From Hedera helix (taxonomy: Eukaryota > Streptophyta > Magnoliopsida > Apiales > Araliaceae): a stretch of 64,000 bases of DNA. The stretch covers positions 15,352,010-15,416,009 of the forward strand of contig OX359282.1 in NCBI GenBank assembly GCA_947179155.2, in the 5' to 3' direction. The notes beneath the pieces are model-generated. The model was not told the DNA's origin, did no database searches, and saw only the letters and a program-made list of their open reading frames with translations. The translations under genes and the position numbers were made by a program. This document shows, one piece after another, positions 22,024 to 35,446 of the stretch. How positions within the stretch are numbered: position 1 is the stretch's first letter; the number at the start of each line of letters is the position of its first letter.

Positions 22024-23929
22024 TTCACCCCTCCTTCATAAAATTTCGTCCCCGAAATTTGCCGCGTACTCATTCCTTATTTATTAGCAACATACATATA
22101 TTTCTGCTTTCATTTAACATAGCTCAATTTTCAACTACTTTTACATTCTCATCTCTCTCTACCCATCTTACCCCTTTCTACTTTCATTCCAGAATATTGG
22201 AATGTCTTTCAGGAATCTCCACAATTGTTCAATAACTGTGAAGTAGCTTAAATAAATAAGAGTAGCTTTTCCATAAAACTTTTCATAAAACTTTTGCTTT
22301 TAAAACATAACTTTTGCTTTTGCTGAGGGGTCTTAAAGACCAATGAACACATTAAGAATATTAACAATCACAAAGACTGCTAATATCCAAGGGTCATTTA
22401 ACCATGAACACGTTAAGAATATTAACAGTCACTAGGACTGAAATATCCAAAGGTCATAAGACCGTATATTCGTTAAGAATATGAGCAACCACAAAGATTG
22501 TCATACCCAATAGGCACACTAGGTGATCAGTCTATCGTACCCCTTTTGTTGTGCACAACATTTTTCCTTTTCCTTTGGGTTGAGCCGTGTTATCCAACCC
22601 CTGTACCATATTTCCCCTTTTTAGGGTTGTTCACCTCAACCTTGAAAAACATTTGCTTTATCCATTATCTGAATTTCAAAAACATTTACTAATTTATTTA
22701 GCATAATGGTCTAGCCGAAACAAATGGCATAGACTCACATCAATAAACTGTTCATTTACTGTAACTTGAACTTTTCAAAAGTTCACTTTCACTGTCATTG
22801 GTTCAAAACTTGAACCCCATAAAATCTTTTTAAAAAAACTTCATAATACCGCACAATCTTAGCAGTACGTTGAGAATTCGGTCACTTTTGACCTCTTAAT
22901 ACCGTACCGTAATGAAAGTACGTTGAAAATTCTGTCATTTTATCATTTCACACCATATTCAATAGTGTGACAATGATTTCATAAATACATTTTGAAATTT
23001 TCAAAATAACTTTGTCTAGCCGAATCAATTGGCATAGACCATGAATCACGAAATTTTAAAAATCACATTTTGATATTTGAACAAAACATTTCGATGGTCT
23101 AGCATAGCTAGAAGAGTGGATTGCCTACCCAATCCTAATAATCTCTTCTTTACTTCCTTAACTCATATAATCCTTTTATATATTTCTATCTCTTTCTTAT
23201 TTACTTAACCTTAGCCAATCTCTGAGAACTATATCTCTCAACTTATGGCTCTCTATTCTAAACCCAACCCTGTTCATCAAACTTGCCATGTATTTGGGCT
23301 CAGGAACTTACCAAAATCATATGGTTCACGGAGCTTGTCCTAGTCAGGCTATAGTCGCCCATTCGCTGAGGGGCTCCACCACATAATCATGAGTCACGAA
23401 CTTACCATACGCTTGGGTTTTCAGAACACGCAAATAACTTTACTATTACTCTTTCTTACTTAACTCTTCTCACATTCTTACCGTGACGCTGGATCTCCAC
23501 TGATTATCACGACAAGAAGCTAAGCAAGTACAAATCCCCGTCCCATACCGAGGAAGTGCACACTCGGCCACTACCATAAGTCCTCAATGAAAAATCCCAC
23601 ATACCCTAACATTTCCTCACTTAGCCTTTACTCAGCTTTTACTTTACTTTTCCTTGATCTGATATGAATTTGATCGATTCATATCTTACTGTGCACGACT
23701 CACCAAGAGTCCCTTGTATCTTTGATTGCTTTTGATCCTTTATCATTTCTCATTATCTTAGCTTAAAACACCATTATCATTTCTTGATCCTGAATTCCCA
23801 AAATTCATTTTTTTACTGACTCAGTTCATCTAGAGTCTCTTACTTTACTATTCCTTCTTTTACACACAAAGATCATAGCCTAAGGTACTATTACCTAAGG
23901 TCTATAACCCAACTGCTCTGATACCAACT
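22024..23929 (-). other. A internal region, non-coding
   Basis: No reading frame above about 65 codons. A purine tract (reverse of TTCACCCCTCCTTCA, 22024-22038) and the remains of a chromovirus pol end (reverse of TTTCGTCCCCGAAATTT near 22044) lie on the left, and the primer site on the right. A 60-70-bp unit is repeated about three times at 22330-22510. A second unit around AGTACGTTGA occurs twice near 22860-22940. Two copies of the 26-nt hairpin common to Tekay LTRs lie at 22709-22734 and 23014-23039. Much of 22200-23050 is colinear with the LTRs of C2 (31850-32280) and D (35870-36240), so the interior seems to derive from LTR sequence. Confidence 0.75.
23915..23926 (-). other. A primer-binding site (initiator Met tRNA type)
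   Basis: GCTCTGATACCA is the reverse complement of TGGTATCAGAGC, the standard primer site of many plant LTR elements. It stands 3 bp from the LTR end at 23930 and fixes the element's orientation as minus. Confidence 0.9.
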
Positions 23930-26900
23930 TGTAACAGCCCGAAATCCCGACCTTATTTAATTATCCGATTTTCTCTGGATATCACAATTATTAACTTTAA
24001 AACCATATTAACTGGGATCTCGTGCGTTAAACTTAACCTTTAATCTTTAACACCAATCTGTTGACCTTAAATTTGGTCCATATTTTTTTCTTTTAAAACA
24101 AAACTTTATTTGATTTATAATCCTTACCTATCTCAGGATCGTAACGTTTACTTGCTCTTCATTATAACTTAGGTCAACCATTAAGAATTTGCGACCTATT
24201 ATAAACATACATATATATTAACTATTTTCATAACTTGTAAATAAATTTCGCCATGGTTCCATCTATATATGGCTCTGTTTACCTGTACCTGTATTCATAC
24301 ATCTGCTTCATACCTGTACCTGTTTACAAACCTCTGTACTGTACGTACAACTGTACCATATATATATATAAGCTCATTACATATCAAACTCAACTAATCG
24401 ATAATACCTCAATTTTATATTAATACAACTTTTCTAAATCTTACATACATACAAATCCATCCTCATGGACTCTCAACATTCTTTACTTTCACGTAAAACA
24501 GATTACATATATCAATTTTACTTCCTGCATATCCATTCATTCACATTCTTTACCTTAGCTGTACCGGAATCTCCGGCCTTCTTGTACCTTACCTGAAACG
24601 TTAGTACATAGCAAGAATGAGCATAAAGCTCAGCAAGTAATTCAGTTAATATCTTTCATGCTCACAGTTTATATTATGCGTCATGTGTCACTTACTTTAC
24701 CATGTTAGGCTCAAATATCACGTATTGCATTTAACAGTTAGATCACGTTGTGGCACGGAGTGCCCATTTCAACTATCACATAATTCACGTAGTTCAATTG
24801 GTACTTTTAGATCTGAAAAACTTGCCTGTACGCCTTTGTTTTACTTAACCTGTACTTCCTCAATCATCCTTCGTTATCCGTCTTATCGGCTTGCTCGTTT
24901 CGAACTCTGTCTGTCAACATATAGCTTATATGTCATTATAAGATCATAAACTTGTATAACTTGTATAACTTATCAAACTAATTCCATAAATACATGATCA
25001 TCCGTCTTTAACCATTTCACACTTGATGTATTACACCTTATGTAGGTTTATAATACACCCTAACTTGCTTCCGACCTTTTTCGTAACTTATAACATGTTT
25101 TGGCTTAGCTTTAGGCATGTTATATTATGCCATTTGTCATTTCATTATAACTTAACACCCTTTAATTTAACCATTATTATTACTTTTATGGCTTATATAA
25201 CTCATTTTTATCATTCCATATCAAAATATAGCTTTTTGGAAGCTTAAAAAAATTTCAAATGAACAGTAACTCCGCCCCGGCGCCGCCAGAGCTCGCTGGC
25301 CGCGAAATCTTCTCAGTCGATGAACAGTAACATGGCGCCGGGGCGCCACTTTTAGTACAAAACATGGCGCGGGGGCGCCATGTTCAAAATCTGAAAATCT
25401 GATTTTTGTACTACCTTTGCCGATTTTTAATTTCTTCATCTTAACTCCAATTGAGCTGAAATTTGGACCACATCTAGACCTTACTACCTAGTATTTTACA
25501 AAAATACTAATTACCACATTTGGCTTCTTAAAAGTAGAGATACACTAGCCCCTAGGAGGGCTGTTCAACACGTTTCCAGACTTGGAATTTTTTTCAACTT
25601 CAAAACCAACTTTGTACTAACTTTGTGATTTTTGGCCATAAGCTTCAAAATTCCATTTCAACACTTAACATAGCTCACATAACCTATATGTGACATGTCC
25701 AAACTTTCAAAACCTTAAAATTTCGCACGAGGCGACTTTTGTCCGTAAAAATCCATTTCGATTCGAAACGATCGATTTCGATCGTTCGAATCGCCATTTC
25801 GCTCAAATTCAATTCCGTCGATTCCCAAATCAATCTAAACACGTGTATTTACATTATCCTAGGCCATTTGAATTCATTTCACCTTTAGATTCTCAAAATT
25901 GCCAAAAATCACACTTTTGTTGGATTTTCATCAAAACTTCCAAACTTTTCATGAATTTCTCATTTCCAACTCTTAGGCTATTCTTGGCCCCTCAATGTAA
26001 AACTTGATTCTAACTTAACACCTAACACATATAACATACAATTGACTTGCATGATCCCTTAAAACGTCTATAACTTGTCACTTGAATTCTTTTTTTCCAA
26101 AATAACTCGTTTTAGGCACCGGCGAACGTTTTTAAACGTTTAAAATTTTCAATTGTCGCCATAGACGCCAAATAACTTCCAAATCATCTTTAACACGTGT
26201 ATTAACATCAAACTTAGCTTTTTAGTATCGTTTGATCACCAATTACACTCCATGGCCAAATTCACATATTGATGGCATATTCTCAACTTTTCAATTTCAA
26301 GCCTTAACTCAACTTAACATCTTAAATCCAACACACCACCTAGGCTATCACATATACATTTAACAACTTTATATATTCTCACAACTTCCATATGTATCTT
26401 CCAATACACTTTACAGATTAGTACGTTGTCTACACAAAAAGTATAGCCTAATATTGCATTTCCTTACACAAAACATGTTTCGTAATCTTCAAAGCCTCTT
26501 GTATGCTATCTAACATGAGATTTTTCATGTATTCAACATAGTTATCACTCTCTATTAGGTTTTCATCAAATCTAACCCCTTATAACACATAATCCTCTTT
26601 AAGTCATCACTTAATATTACATTTTCCTTAATCCAAACATGCTTCTCTTTCATTTGTGTACTCATAATACTATCTAGCATGAACTTTCAAATATTTCCAA
26701 CATAAACATATCTTTCAACTAGGTTTTCAACCAAATACCAACATATATTGCATGATCAACCAATAAATCATGATCTTTAGCTTGAAATCATACCTAAATA
26801 CTCACCACCTTTGATCAACAACTCTTATGCTTAGGGTTTCATATAATACACATAAACCTCACATAATCTTTGCATCTAAGCATGAATACATGCATGGCTT

Positions 26901-28352
26901 CTCATATTCTTCAATTTAAATACATAAATACTAATGTTCATGGTTCAAACATAATTATACCTTCATGTAGTCTCCTTCTTTCTTGCTACAAAACATAATA
27001 GAGCTTGATTCTTCACTTTAGATGGCTTGTTCTTCCATTTGTGGACACTTTTCTAGCACTTTATTGATCTAACATGGAAACCCTAGCTCCTTCTTGCTCT
27101 TTCTCTCTTAACTCTCTTTTGTTAGCTCACATACTTGAAACTTTCGAAGATAGCAAGAAAAATCAGCAAAAGAACTACTTATAATGCTTAACATATACAT
27201 ACATATATTAAAGCTAAAACTCCAACACTTAACCATCTTGGTTAAGTTAACTCACATACATAGTTAGGGTTATATAAGGTAATTCATATTGTTAAGCAAG
27301 GATGATATGGTCATTAAACCACTTAGGATACAATTGTCATTCCTTAAATTGATAAGGGCAATATTGTCATTAGCCATAAAATCTAGGAATTTTAATTCCT
27401 TTAAACTATAAATTGCTTAGCTCCAATCCAATTAAATTCCATTTTGATCCAAACTTGTTTCCATAGACTTGAATTTTATTGCATCATCAACTAGTCCCCA
27501 ATTGGCTTGTCCCAATTTATTTGTCACCCTTTGAAACTTAAATATCATAACTTAATTCCAATAATCACAATAATTGCTAATTTTCATATCAATTCATGCA
27601 TAATTTTCTACAAACCATTTGGTTCCATATTCAATCAAATTTCAATATCCGACATCTCAATATAATTGAACTGTTCATCATTTCCATAAACCACTTCCTC
27701 GAGAAACGAACCTCGATCGGATTATCAAAATCCATCATCATTTATCATTTAAACTCATAATATCACAATTATGACTTTAACGTCATTTCACTTATTTACA
27801 TAACACACATCATCCAATTCTCAACGTACATAAAATCTATGTTCCTTATACTCATATTTAAGAGCATTACCTTTTTGTCTTTCCACATCATATCACAATT
27901 ATCTTATTTCCATCATTTAATATCAATTTCCTTAACAAATTCATATATTCATATATCAACACTTAATAGTCCTTAATCCTTAATAACCCAATTTAATTAT
28001 ACAGCTTCTTCTTCTCTGCACATACATACATGTTCTATCTTGTCATTCTCATAATTTCGCCTCTCCAGGCCTAGTCATCAATCTCGTTCTCACTTTTCAT
28101 AACTAACACCTTCATTTAATTATACATTCCTCGTTACCATATTCTATAACTTTAAATTCCTTATTTCTTTATTTAACTCAAATTACATATATATCCACAT
28201 ATTTAATTAACCACATAGGTCATTTAGCACATTGCTTACATAACAAAACATTCCTTGATACATTTAACATTAAACACTAGGTTTTACTGCTATCCTTTAC
28301 TTAATTAATCATAATCCTTATTTAAAATTCTGTAAAATCCTGGGTTGTTACA
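23930..28352 (-). repeat. A 5' LTR, 4423 bp
   Basis: An uninterrupted copy, starting TGTAACAGCCCG and ending GGGTTGTTACA, followed by TSD ATACT. The GC-rich island is at 25262-25383. A conserved GCAAGAATGAGCA block is near 24610. Short open stretches here are repeated identically in the other LTR and lack any family signature, so I do not call genes. Confidence 0.94.
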
Positions 28353-28395
28353 ATACTTGCGTGTAAATTTCTATTTAAAATTAAGCAAACAGTTG
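28353..28395 (+). repeat. Right TSD of A and remnant of E1
   Basis: ATACT (28353-28357) repeats the left TSD. The next bases, TTGCGTGTAAATT, continue the E-family end (CGTATACTTGCG) interrupted at 7652. The E1 remnant then gives way to C2 pol sequence. Confidence 0.7.
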
Positions 28396-29060
28396 TATCA
28401 TCAATTTCTTCGTTTCTACCATAGCCATTATGTACAAGGCCTTGAAAACTGGCACCGTACTCGGCACAACATCTATTACAAATTTGATCTCCCTATCTGG
28501 CGAAAGACCTGACAACTCGTATGAAAACACATTTATGTACTCCCTTACAATAGGTATATACCCCATTTATACCCCTTTCCTTTGGGTATCTACAATGTGG
28601 GCCAAATAATCGTCTGACAAAAAGATTGTCTCGACGATTTACTACCATAAAATACTACTTTGGACTTCTTCAGAGTCTTTAGGTTTACACACTACTTTTA
28701 GCAATCTATTATTGCCCCATGGTTATACATCCAATCCACTTCCAGTATGTCAAACTCCCCTAGTCTAATAAGTGTCAAGTCGACTGATAATTTATGTCCC
28801 CTTATTTCCATACCATAATTCCTATAAATGTGGCTTACTGTAATTATTTCTTTATTTGCAAATTCTATGTTTAGTGAATTTTATAACTTCTCTCGGGGTA
28901 AATATAATTTCTTAGCAAACTCATCAGACACAAAATAGCAGGTAGCACCCGAATCAAATAATACATAAGCATTTGTATTATAAACGAGAATGATACATGA
29001 CACCACGTCTTTTGATGCCACCGCATCCTGCACCGTCATATTAAAAGTTCTGGTTGTGGG
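28396..29060 (-). pseudogene. C2 protease and start of RT, pseudogene
   Basis: On the minus strand the protease active-site region is readable near 28945 (FDSGATC). A block homologous to LGEFDVILGMDW lies near 28740. The lead into RT (ELSGLSPDREIKFVIDVVPS) is near 28450-28520, and the frame ends in diverged sequence after KKLMIQL near 28396. The RT palm and everything after it are missing. Several stops interrupt the reading, so no product is expected. Confidence 0.75.
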
Positions 29061-30141
29061 TCGACCTAGCTGAGTTGGTCCCCTATAGTTAGTTTGTCGT
29101 AGTACGTATTCACTTTACTTTTACTTCCCCCTTCAACCCCTTTCTTTGGGCAATTTTTGATCTCGTGGTCCATGGATCCACATGAGAAACATCCTTGGCT
29201 CTTCTTCAGATTTAGGAAGTTAAGAGATATATGTCCCCCCTGCCCACAGTTATAATATACATTCTCTTCTTTCATGTAGACTCCTAAGTTGCCATTGCCA
29301 CAAATACTGCATGCCTCCAGCTTCTTCTTCTGCTCTCCTTACTTGCCTTCGTTGTTGCTGTTACTACTGCTCCACTTCCATTTGTTTGAATTTCTTCCCT
29401 ATTTATTTTCTCCATCACTCTTCTTTCCTCTCTTTTCTTGGTTATATTTTGTCAATGCCTCGCTACCTCCCTCGGCTAGTATCACCTTCTCTATAACACT
29501 ACTATGAAAGTACGAACTTAAAACATTGACACCTTGCTGTAGAGATAAGGTTTCAGTCCATGCTCAAACCGTTTTACTTTCCTTTCTTCTGTGTCCACTT
29601 GGTATGGAACAAATCTTGTCAATTCGTTAAATTTTGTCGCGTACTCCAGCACTATCATATTTTCTTGTTTCAGTTCCAGGAACTATACCTCCATCCCATC
29701 TTAAGTAGTTTGGGAAAAGTATGCCTTAAAGAATAGTTCCTTGAATCTATCCCAAGGAAAATCTTCCCCTCCAATTTTGTTTCGATTGGCTTCCTACTAA
29801 TAGTTAGCCTCCCCCTTCATTATGAATGTAGCAGAAGCTATCTTCTGCTCTTCTAGCACTTTGGATACCACAAACAGCTTTTCCATATTAGTAACCCACG
29901 TTTGGGCCACTATCAGGTTGGTAGTTCCATTAAACTCTGAAGACCTTACAGCTTCGAAGTCTTTAAAATTTGATAAGTGGGTTATTGGGGGTTGCACACC
30001 CACCGCATTAGGCGCTCTATTCCGAAGCGCTTCTATCAATAGGTCGACAAACCCTTGCATAGGGTTTACCAGATCTGCTCCCGCATTAATGGATTCCTCT
30101 AGTGTTGGTGGAACTGGTTCTCTACGTCTAGGCGATATTTT
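29061..30141 (-). pseudogene. C2 gag pseudogene
   Basis: The minus-strand reading begins near 30141 with SPRRREP, where the D copy has MRPRRQ. The start codon here is ATA rather than ATG. The capsid part (FVDLLIEALRNRAPNAVG, NFKDFEAVRSSEFNG, KGEANY) lies at 29797-30060. Zinc knuckles near 29160-29275 read CGQGGHISLNF and CFSCGSMDHEIKNCP; in the first, two ligand Cys are altered. Stops and frameshifts occur throughout the middle. It is the equivalent of T1 51-1078 and D 42690-43712. Confidence 0.82.
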
Positions 30142-30501
30142 CTGTTTAATAAAACTTATGTTATTAACTCATCATTTATTTCTTAATATATTTGTCTTTA
30201 AAACACTTTACATTTAATGCGACAAGTTGATCATTGCAACGCATATAAACATAAATATATTTATATTCATATGTGACAGATTAGTACCTGACACTTTATA
30301 TCAGATAACATACTACAATAAATACCATCTATCACCCTAATACTTTAAAAGTTGGGATTTACATAACATAACCCTCTAACGAAAAGAAAAAAAAAGACAG
30401 GTTTATACCAAAAGAACTCCCATATATTATACAAAAGTTGGGTTCACATCCTACTCATAGACATATATAACATACTAAATACATATCTATTACATAAATA
30501 A

Positions 30502-31230
30502 CTAATGGAGCATGCCACACTTTTTAGCGTCATGAAACTCCTCGTCTTTCATCCTGATCATCCTCTTTTGACTCAAAGTCCTGCGAGTCTGACTGTCCTC
30601 CATGGGGTAATAATACACCCGATCCTGTCACCTCTTAAAGGTAGTCCTGAATGAATAGCTCATCCAATCCATCTTAGATTTTCTAGCCCTCATTTCACTC
30701 TCCAAGTCATTGATTATGTCCGTTACCGTGTTCCACTAAATCTCTAGCAGTACCTTGTCTTTGTCCTCCTTCTGCTAGTAGGCCTAAAAGGTCTCTTTCT
30801 CTTCCTTCACTTGCTCGAGCTTATGCTCAGCTTCACGAAGCTTGTCCCCAAGCTCGACGTTCCTAGTCACCGCAAGTGTCACCAGAGATTCGTATAGAAA
30901 TACTAACGACCCATACTCCTGATTTTTCCCATATAATTCATAAATCTGATCTACGAACTCAAAATTCTACTCCAACAGACCAGCTACCAAGTCTTCCTCA
31001 TCATATTCTTCCAGCTCCTCTTCCTCTATTGGTCCATCAAAGATCCCTACCAGCTAATCTCCCTTATTTTTTGTCACAGGATCTTCCTCAGGATCCATTT
31101 CGGGCTCAAATTCTATTCCCTTAACTGTAATTGCCAAAATCGGCTCAACTGCTACTAATTCCTCGCATAGTACATGTATTTTTTGAGATTCTTCCTCTCT
31201 CTCCTGACTGGATTCCCCAAGTTCTGACAT
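30502..31230 (-). pseudogene. C2 extra frame upstream of gag (frame X)
   Basis: A minus-strand frame of about 242 codons starts MSELGESSQ at 31230 and ends at a TAG at 30502-30504, with about six internal stops. It aligns with the frame in D at 44059-44796, which starts MTEIG and has about 246 codons. Shared points are an acidic N-terminal third, a Glu/Lys-rich predicted coiled coil in the middle (LGDKLREAEHKLEQVKEEKE), and a C-terminal block with RVYYYPMED. It lies about 360 bp before gag, the same distance as in D. I do not recognise the family. Confidence 0.65.
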
Positions 31231-31432
31231 CCTACAAAACCACATTAACGACTAAATTAGTATTTCACATTTAAATGTCTATCAAGTTTTTAACTTATGT
31301 AAATAATCAATTATTTAACATTTTTTTCGATGAATTTCCATAATTCACCTCTTATAATTCTAAATGAGTTTTCTATCTTTCCTACGGTTATATTCCTAAG
31401 GTTTTCTCCCACCTAAGGTTTATAACCTATTA

Positions 31433-31444
31433 CCTCTGATACCA
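31433..31444 (-). other. C2 primer-binding site
   Basis: The reverse complement of a Met-tRNA primer site with one change (CCTCTGATACCA) stands 3 bp from the LTR start TGTGACGCTCCC at 31448. It shows that the 5' LTR lies to the right on the minus strand. Confidence 0.82.
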
Positions 31445-31447
31445 ACT

Positions 31448-32837
31448 TGTGACGCTCCCAAATTCAGGTTACCTTAACCTCAAGTTTGATGTTCACGGTA
31501 CAACTCATACATACCCATACATCATCATTCATTAACTTAAGACATAACTTAAATATATTATCCTTATACAAAAGGCTTACTTTTAATCCCAGGTTACTAT
31601 AACTTCTACAAATTACAAATTCAAAAGATATAATAATACTAAGTCTTATTACACATTATTGTTTAAACAAAAGCTAACATAAATAAAATAACTTATACTT
31701 GGTGTTTTTCCTTTTTCTTTATCTTTACCAGATCTACTGGCCTTCTCTAGCTTAGCTGAAATATTATATTTAAGTAAGGGTGAGCAAATAAGTTGCTACG
31801 CAAGTATAAAACAGTTGAAGAACATAATATCTCACGAGTAAAATATTTTTGGATAACCTTCAATAATTTTTCAATAATTGCGAAGAGGTTTGAATAATAG
31901 AAATAATATTTCTTTAGATTTAAAAATAGTATCTTTTATGTTAAATGGTTATAAGACCAATAACTCGTTAATAAAAGTACCAATCATAAGGACTAACAGT
32001 GCCCAGTAGTCATCAAACCATATTACTCTAAGATGTGTACTTTATGGGATCAGCCTATCATACCCTATATTATGCACTATATAACCATTTAATTTAAGTG
32101 TCAACCAGATCAATTGTCAAATTATCTAGCTTTTAGTTGCCCCTACTATAAGAGTTGTTCATTCGCAGCGTTTAACATAGGATTCCACACCAAACAATTT
32201 GTATTAGATTAGCTTTAAAGAATCATTATGAATTTAATAACATAACTCAAAGGTCTAGCCGAAACAAATGACATAGACTTACATTATAAAACATTTCATG
32301 CATAACGAACTTTAAACTTTAAAGCAGTTCAACAATTGAACAAGCTTTTCAAAGAACTTACATGCAAACATGGCATACATTTATGATTTAAAGAACTCAA
32401 TTAACAAGTTTGGATAGAGTATTTGCCTCGTTCATTGACTAATGTTAACTTTAAATTATTGTTCATTGGTCGACCTACATTTAAAATAACTCGGTTCACT
32501 AATAAGTCCATTAGGGACCCAACGTATTGGTTAAAGACACATAAGTATTTATTTTATACCTAATTAACCATTTAAAAACTCCCTGACCCGACTCAAATCA
32601 GACCCAACCCAAAAAATTCAACTCTACAGACAGTAGGGTCATGCGTAGCTGCGTTTAACCCCAAGCGCAAGTGCATTATACTCAATACAGGTGCGTTCCA
32701 ACATAGTGCAGGTATGCTTTATCAGTTATTTGAAGATAACAGGGGTCAAATGCAGCTGTAATAGACCCCAGCGTAAGTGCGCTCAGACAAAATTTTAGAA
32801 GCTCTATTTTCCAACATCAGTTCTTCTACATACTTAC
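31448..32837 (-). repeat. C2 5' LTR, truncated
   Basis: Starts TGTGACGCTCCC, like D's TGTGACGACCCC. It holds the 26-nt Tekay hairpin at 32253-32278. A decayed GC-richer stretch lies at 32625-32800 (TGCGTAGCTGCG, AAGCGCAAGTGC, CAGCGTAAGTGCGC). It is broken off at 32837 by the start of F. No gene is seen. Confidence 0.78.
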
Positions 32838-34299
32838 TGTAACACCCCCAAAATCCTCATACTTGATACAACGGACTTTATGCGTTAAACTTACATATAT
32901 CTACCAACTTAACCAATAATCTCATAATTATATTGGTTGAATTAGTCTATTTTAGACTAATTATTAAAAATTTCTTTTACTTAGTCCCTGGATCTTAACT
33001 TAATCTCGATCTCATCCTCTATACAAGTATCAACCTGTAGCTCATCCGTATACATGGATAACACCATATATACCAGTCAAATTTTAACCTTAATATTTAG
33101 ACATTCTATACGTCAATATATCCAAGTTTCACAGTATTAATAATAGGATGGTCCTTGGAACAGAAGAACCTTATAATAAATATTTGCATTTTTATCCGTG
33201 GCAAGATTCATTTTCTTACTGAACGCCTCGTATCATTCAATACCCTTATGTAGATACATATCTTCATAGAGATCTCTTTATATCGATATTCATTATCTAT
33301 CTAAAATTTAGAATATTAATAACACACTTGTACTTGGAACCAATGAATCTTACGATGAATTTGCCTTCTTCATCGGTGATTCTATCTCGTATTCTTATAG
33401 CACTCACAATGTTATTCAATATCCTCATTTAGATTTATAGTTCTTTATCAATATTGTATTAATGTTTTACTATCTATCTGAAGTTTAAAGTATCGCCATA
33501 ACATGATCAGTCCATATTACCAATACCCTCATTCAGATTAATAGATTTTTAACAATTATAAGTTATATCAAAGTAAAGACATAACAACATTTGATGATAA
33601 TAATAATATCATAAAATAATATTCGGTTACATGGTTTGCTTTTTTACAACAGTCATAAATTATGACTTTATACCAATACAAGTTAATAAAACATGAAACC
33701 TAGTCTACGCTTCTTCTTTACGTTCATAACCTTTTTATCATTCTTTTTTAATTACAAATAAAGTTTTATTAGCAAGAATGAGCACGAAGGCTTAGCAAAT
33801 CTAACAAATAACACATACACAGTTTATGCTTTCATATAAACTTTAACATGCTTTGACGTAACATATCTCTCAATTCAGTATCATAAATAACTTTTATTTC
33901 AACAATTTATATCACGTTGTCACATAAAGCGTATAAAACATGTATATAACTTATAAACATAACACATAAGAGTTAGAAAACTTGCCTTGATTTGATAATG
34001 TAGTCTAAGTTAATTTTTGCATTTAATCATACAGCCTACATGGTATGTGAGGTTGACATAGCCATTAGTCCTATTACGACTCCATATTCTAGTTAATAAT
34101 AACTAGTTTATTTATATTTTTCTTACTTCACTAACATATGAACATAAACTAGACACTTAAGACTAGTTTCATTGTTCATTGCTTTGATTAATTACAACTT
34201 GATGTCACAAGCATATCATGCTAGGACATCATGTTTTACTCAAGAATATTCAAATTAAATTGAACATATTAACAGCTAGTATTTTTTTTATCTTTTATT

Positions 34300-34665
34300 C
34301 TTTATATATGGAATAAAATTGGACATTATATCTGCTTATAAATATAATTTCTTCTACTATATTTGAAAATGAATTGAGGATTATTACTGCTTATAAAATG
34401 AATATTCATCTACTAAATTTGAAATAATTTGAGTATTATAACTACTTATAAAATGAATATTCTTACTAAACACTTGAAGAAAATTAAACATGGTAACTGA
34501 TTATAAACGAGTATTTCTTCTTTATAATAGAAATAAATCGGATATTATAACTGCTTATAAATAGGACTTTTGTACTATATATCTAAAATAATTTGGACAT
34601 TATAACTGCTTATAAAAATATATTTATACAAAATACAAGAAGAAAAATGAATATAATAACCACTA
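34300..34665. repeat. Diverged tandem repeat, about six units of 60-65 bp
   Basis: The core TTATAACTGCTTATAAA, or a close variant, recurs near 34333, 34371, 34437, 34496, 34544 and 34601, separated by similar AT-rich sequence. Confidence 0.65.
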
Positions 34666-35261
34666 GAGTATGCATCTTGTCATGTTTGCTTTAACATATT
34701 TTGCACAAGACTTCGATACTTGAAATATATTTTTCGCTTACAATAACTCTCAGATTATGGAGTATTTTTGCTCTTGAAATGCTTCTTGAATGATAGGAAA
34801 TACTGAATGGATGATGTACTATTTATTGGCTAGGAAAATATGGTTAATTTCACTTTGGTATCATGGTTAATTACACTTTAATAACCTAAATTTTCTTTAC
34901 TTTTTCTCCCCCAAGCGACATCATTATGACATTATGATAATATTGTCTTTGTGCTTCTTTGAGCCTTATGTCATGCCACATCATGCTTACGTCATCCTAT
35001 CCTACGAATGGTCGAAAATTGTTCACTTGGATTGCTAGTTAGCTTTCCTTAAATTTGATTGGTCCATTTCAGTTTCTGGTTGCTGTAATCGTGCTAGTTT
35101 TCCTAGTTTGGTTACTCCAACTTGGTTTTGTCTATCTCTACTATGATTGGTCAATAACATATCACATGGATTGCCATCTCGAATGTGGTTGGTCGCAATC
35201 AATACACTTGGATTCACAATTACAAACTAATTTGATTTCAACTAATTAGTTATATAGTATA

Positions 35262-35446
35262 ATACATAAATATTTATACGTATTTCTTTCGTATTATACA
35301 TCGTATAATACTCGTATTCTACTGGTATTATACCTTGTATTAATCTCATATAATCTTACGTATAATTCTCGTATTATACATTAAAGTATACTTGTATTAT
35401 TCTTCGTATTATTTTCGTATTCATCCCGTATTCGCGAATAGTAATC
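35262..35446. repeat. Degenerate CGTATTATAC-type short tandem repeat
   Basis: Variants of TCGTATTATAC in both orientations (for example CGTATTATACATCGTATAATAC near 35290) fill about 180 bp up to the D insertion site. Confidence 0.6.

Larger units (their letters stand above)
7653..28352 (-). mobile_element. A: Tekay-like LTR retrotransposon derivative with 4.4-kb LTRs and no coding region
   Basis: The two LTRs begin TGTAACAGCCCG and end GGGTTGTTACA when read on the plus strand, and a perfect TSD (ATACT) flanks the pair. A methionine-tRNA-type primer site in reverse complement (GCTCTGATACCA, 23915-23926) abuts the right LTR, and a purine tract (reverse of 22024-22038) abuts the left one. The element therefore reads on the minus strand, with its 5' LTR on the right. 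Without B it is about 10.7 kb. The 1.9-kb internal region has no significant reading frame. This is the architecture of a large retrotransposon derivative (LARD) that depends on proteins made elsewhere. Confidence 0.92.
28396..32837 (-). mobile_element. C2: truncated Tekay-type chromovirus with its 5' LTR
   Basis: On the minus strand the order is LTR (31448-32837), primer site, extra frame, gag, protease and the first residues of RT, where it is cut off near 28396. Many stops and frameshifts are present. Gag and protease are homologous to those of T1 and D. The LTR is cut on its right by F. Confidence 0.85.
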
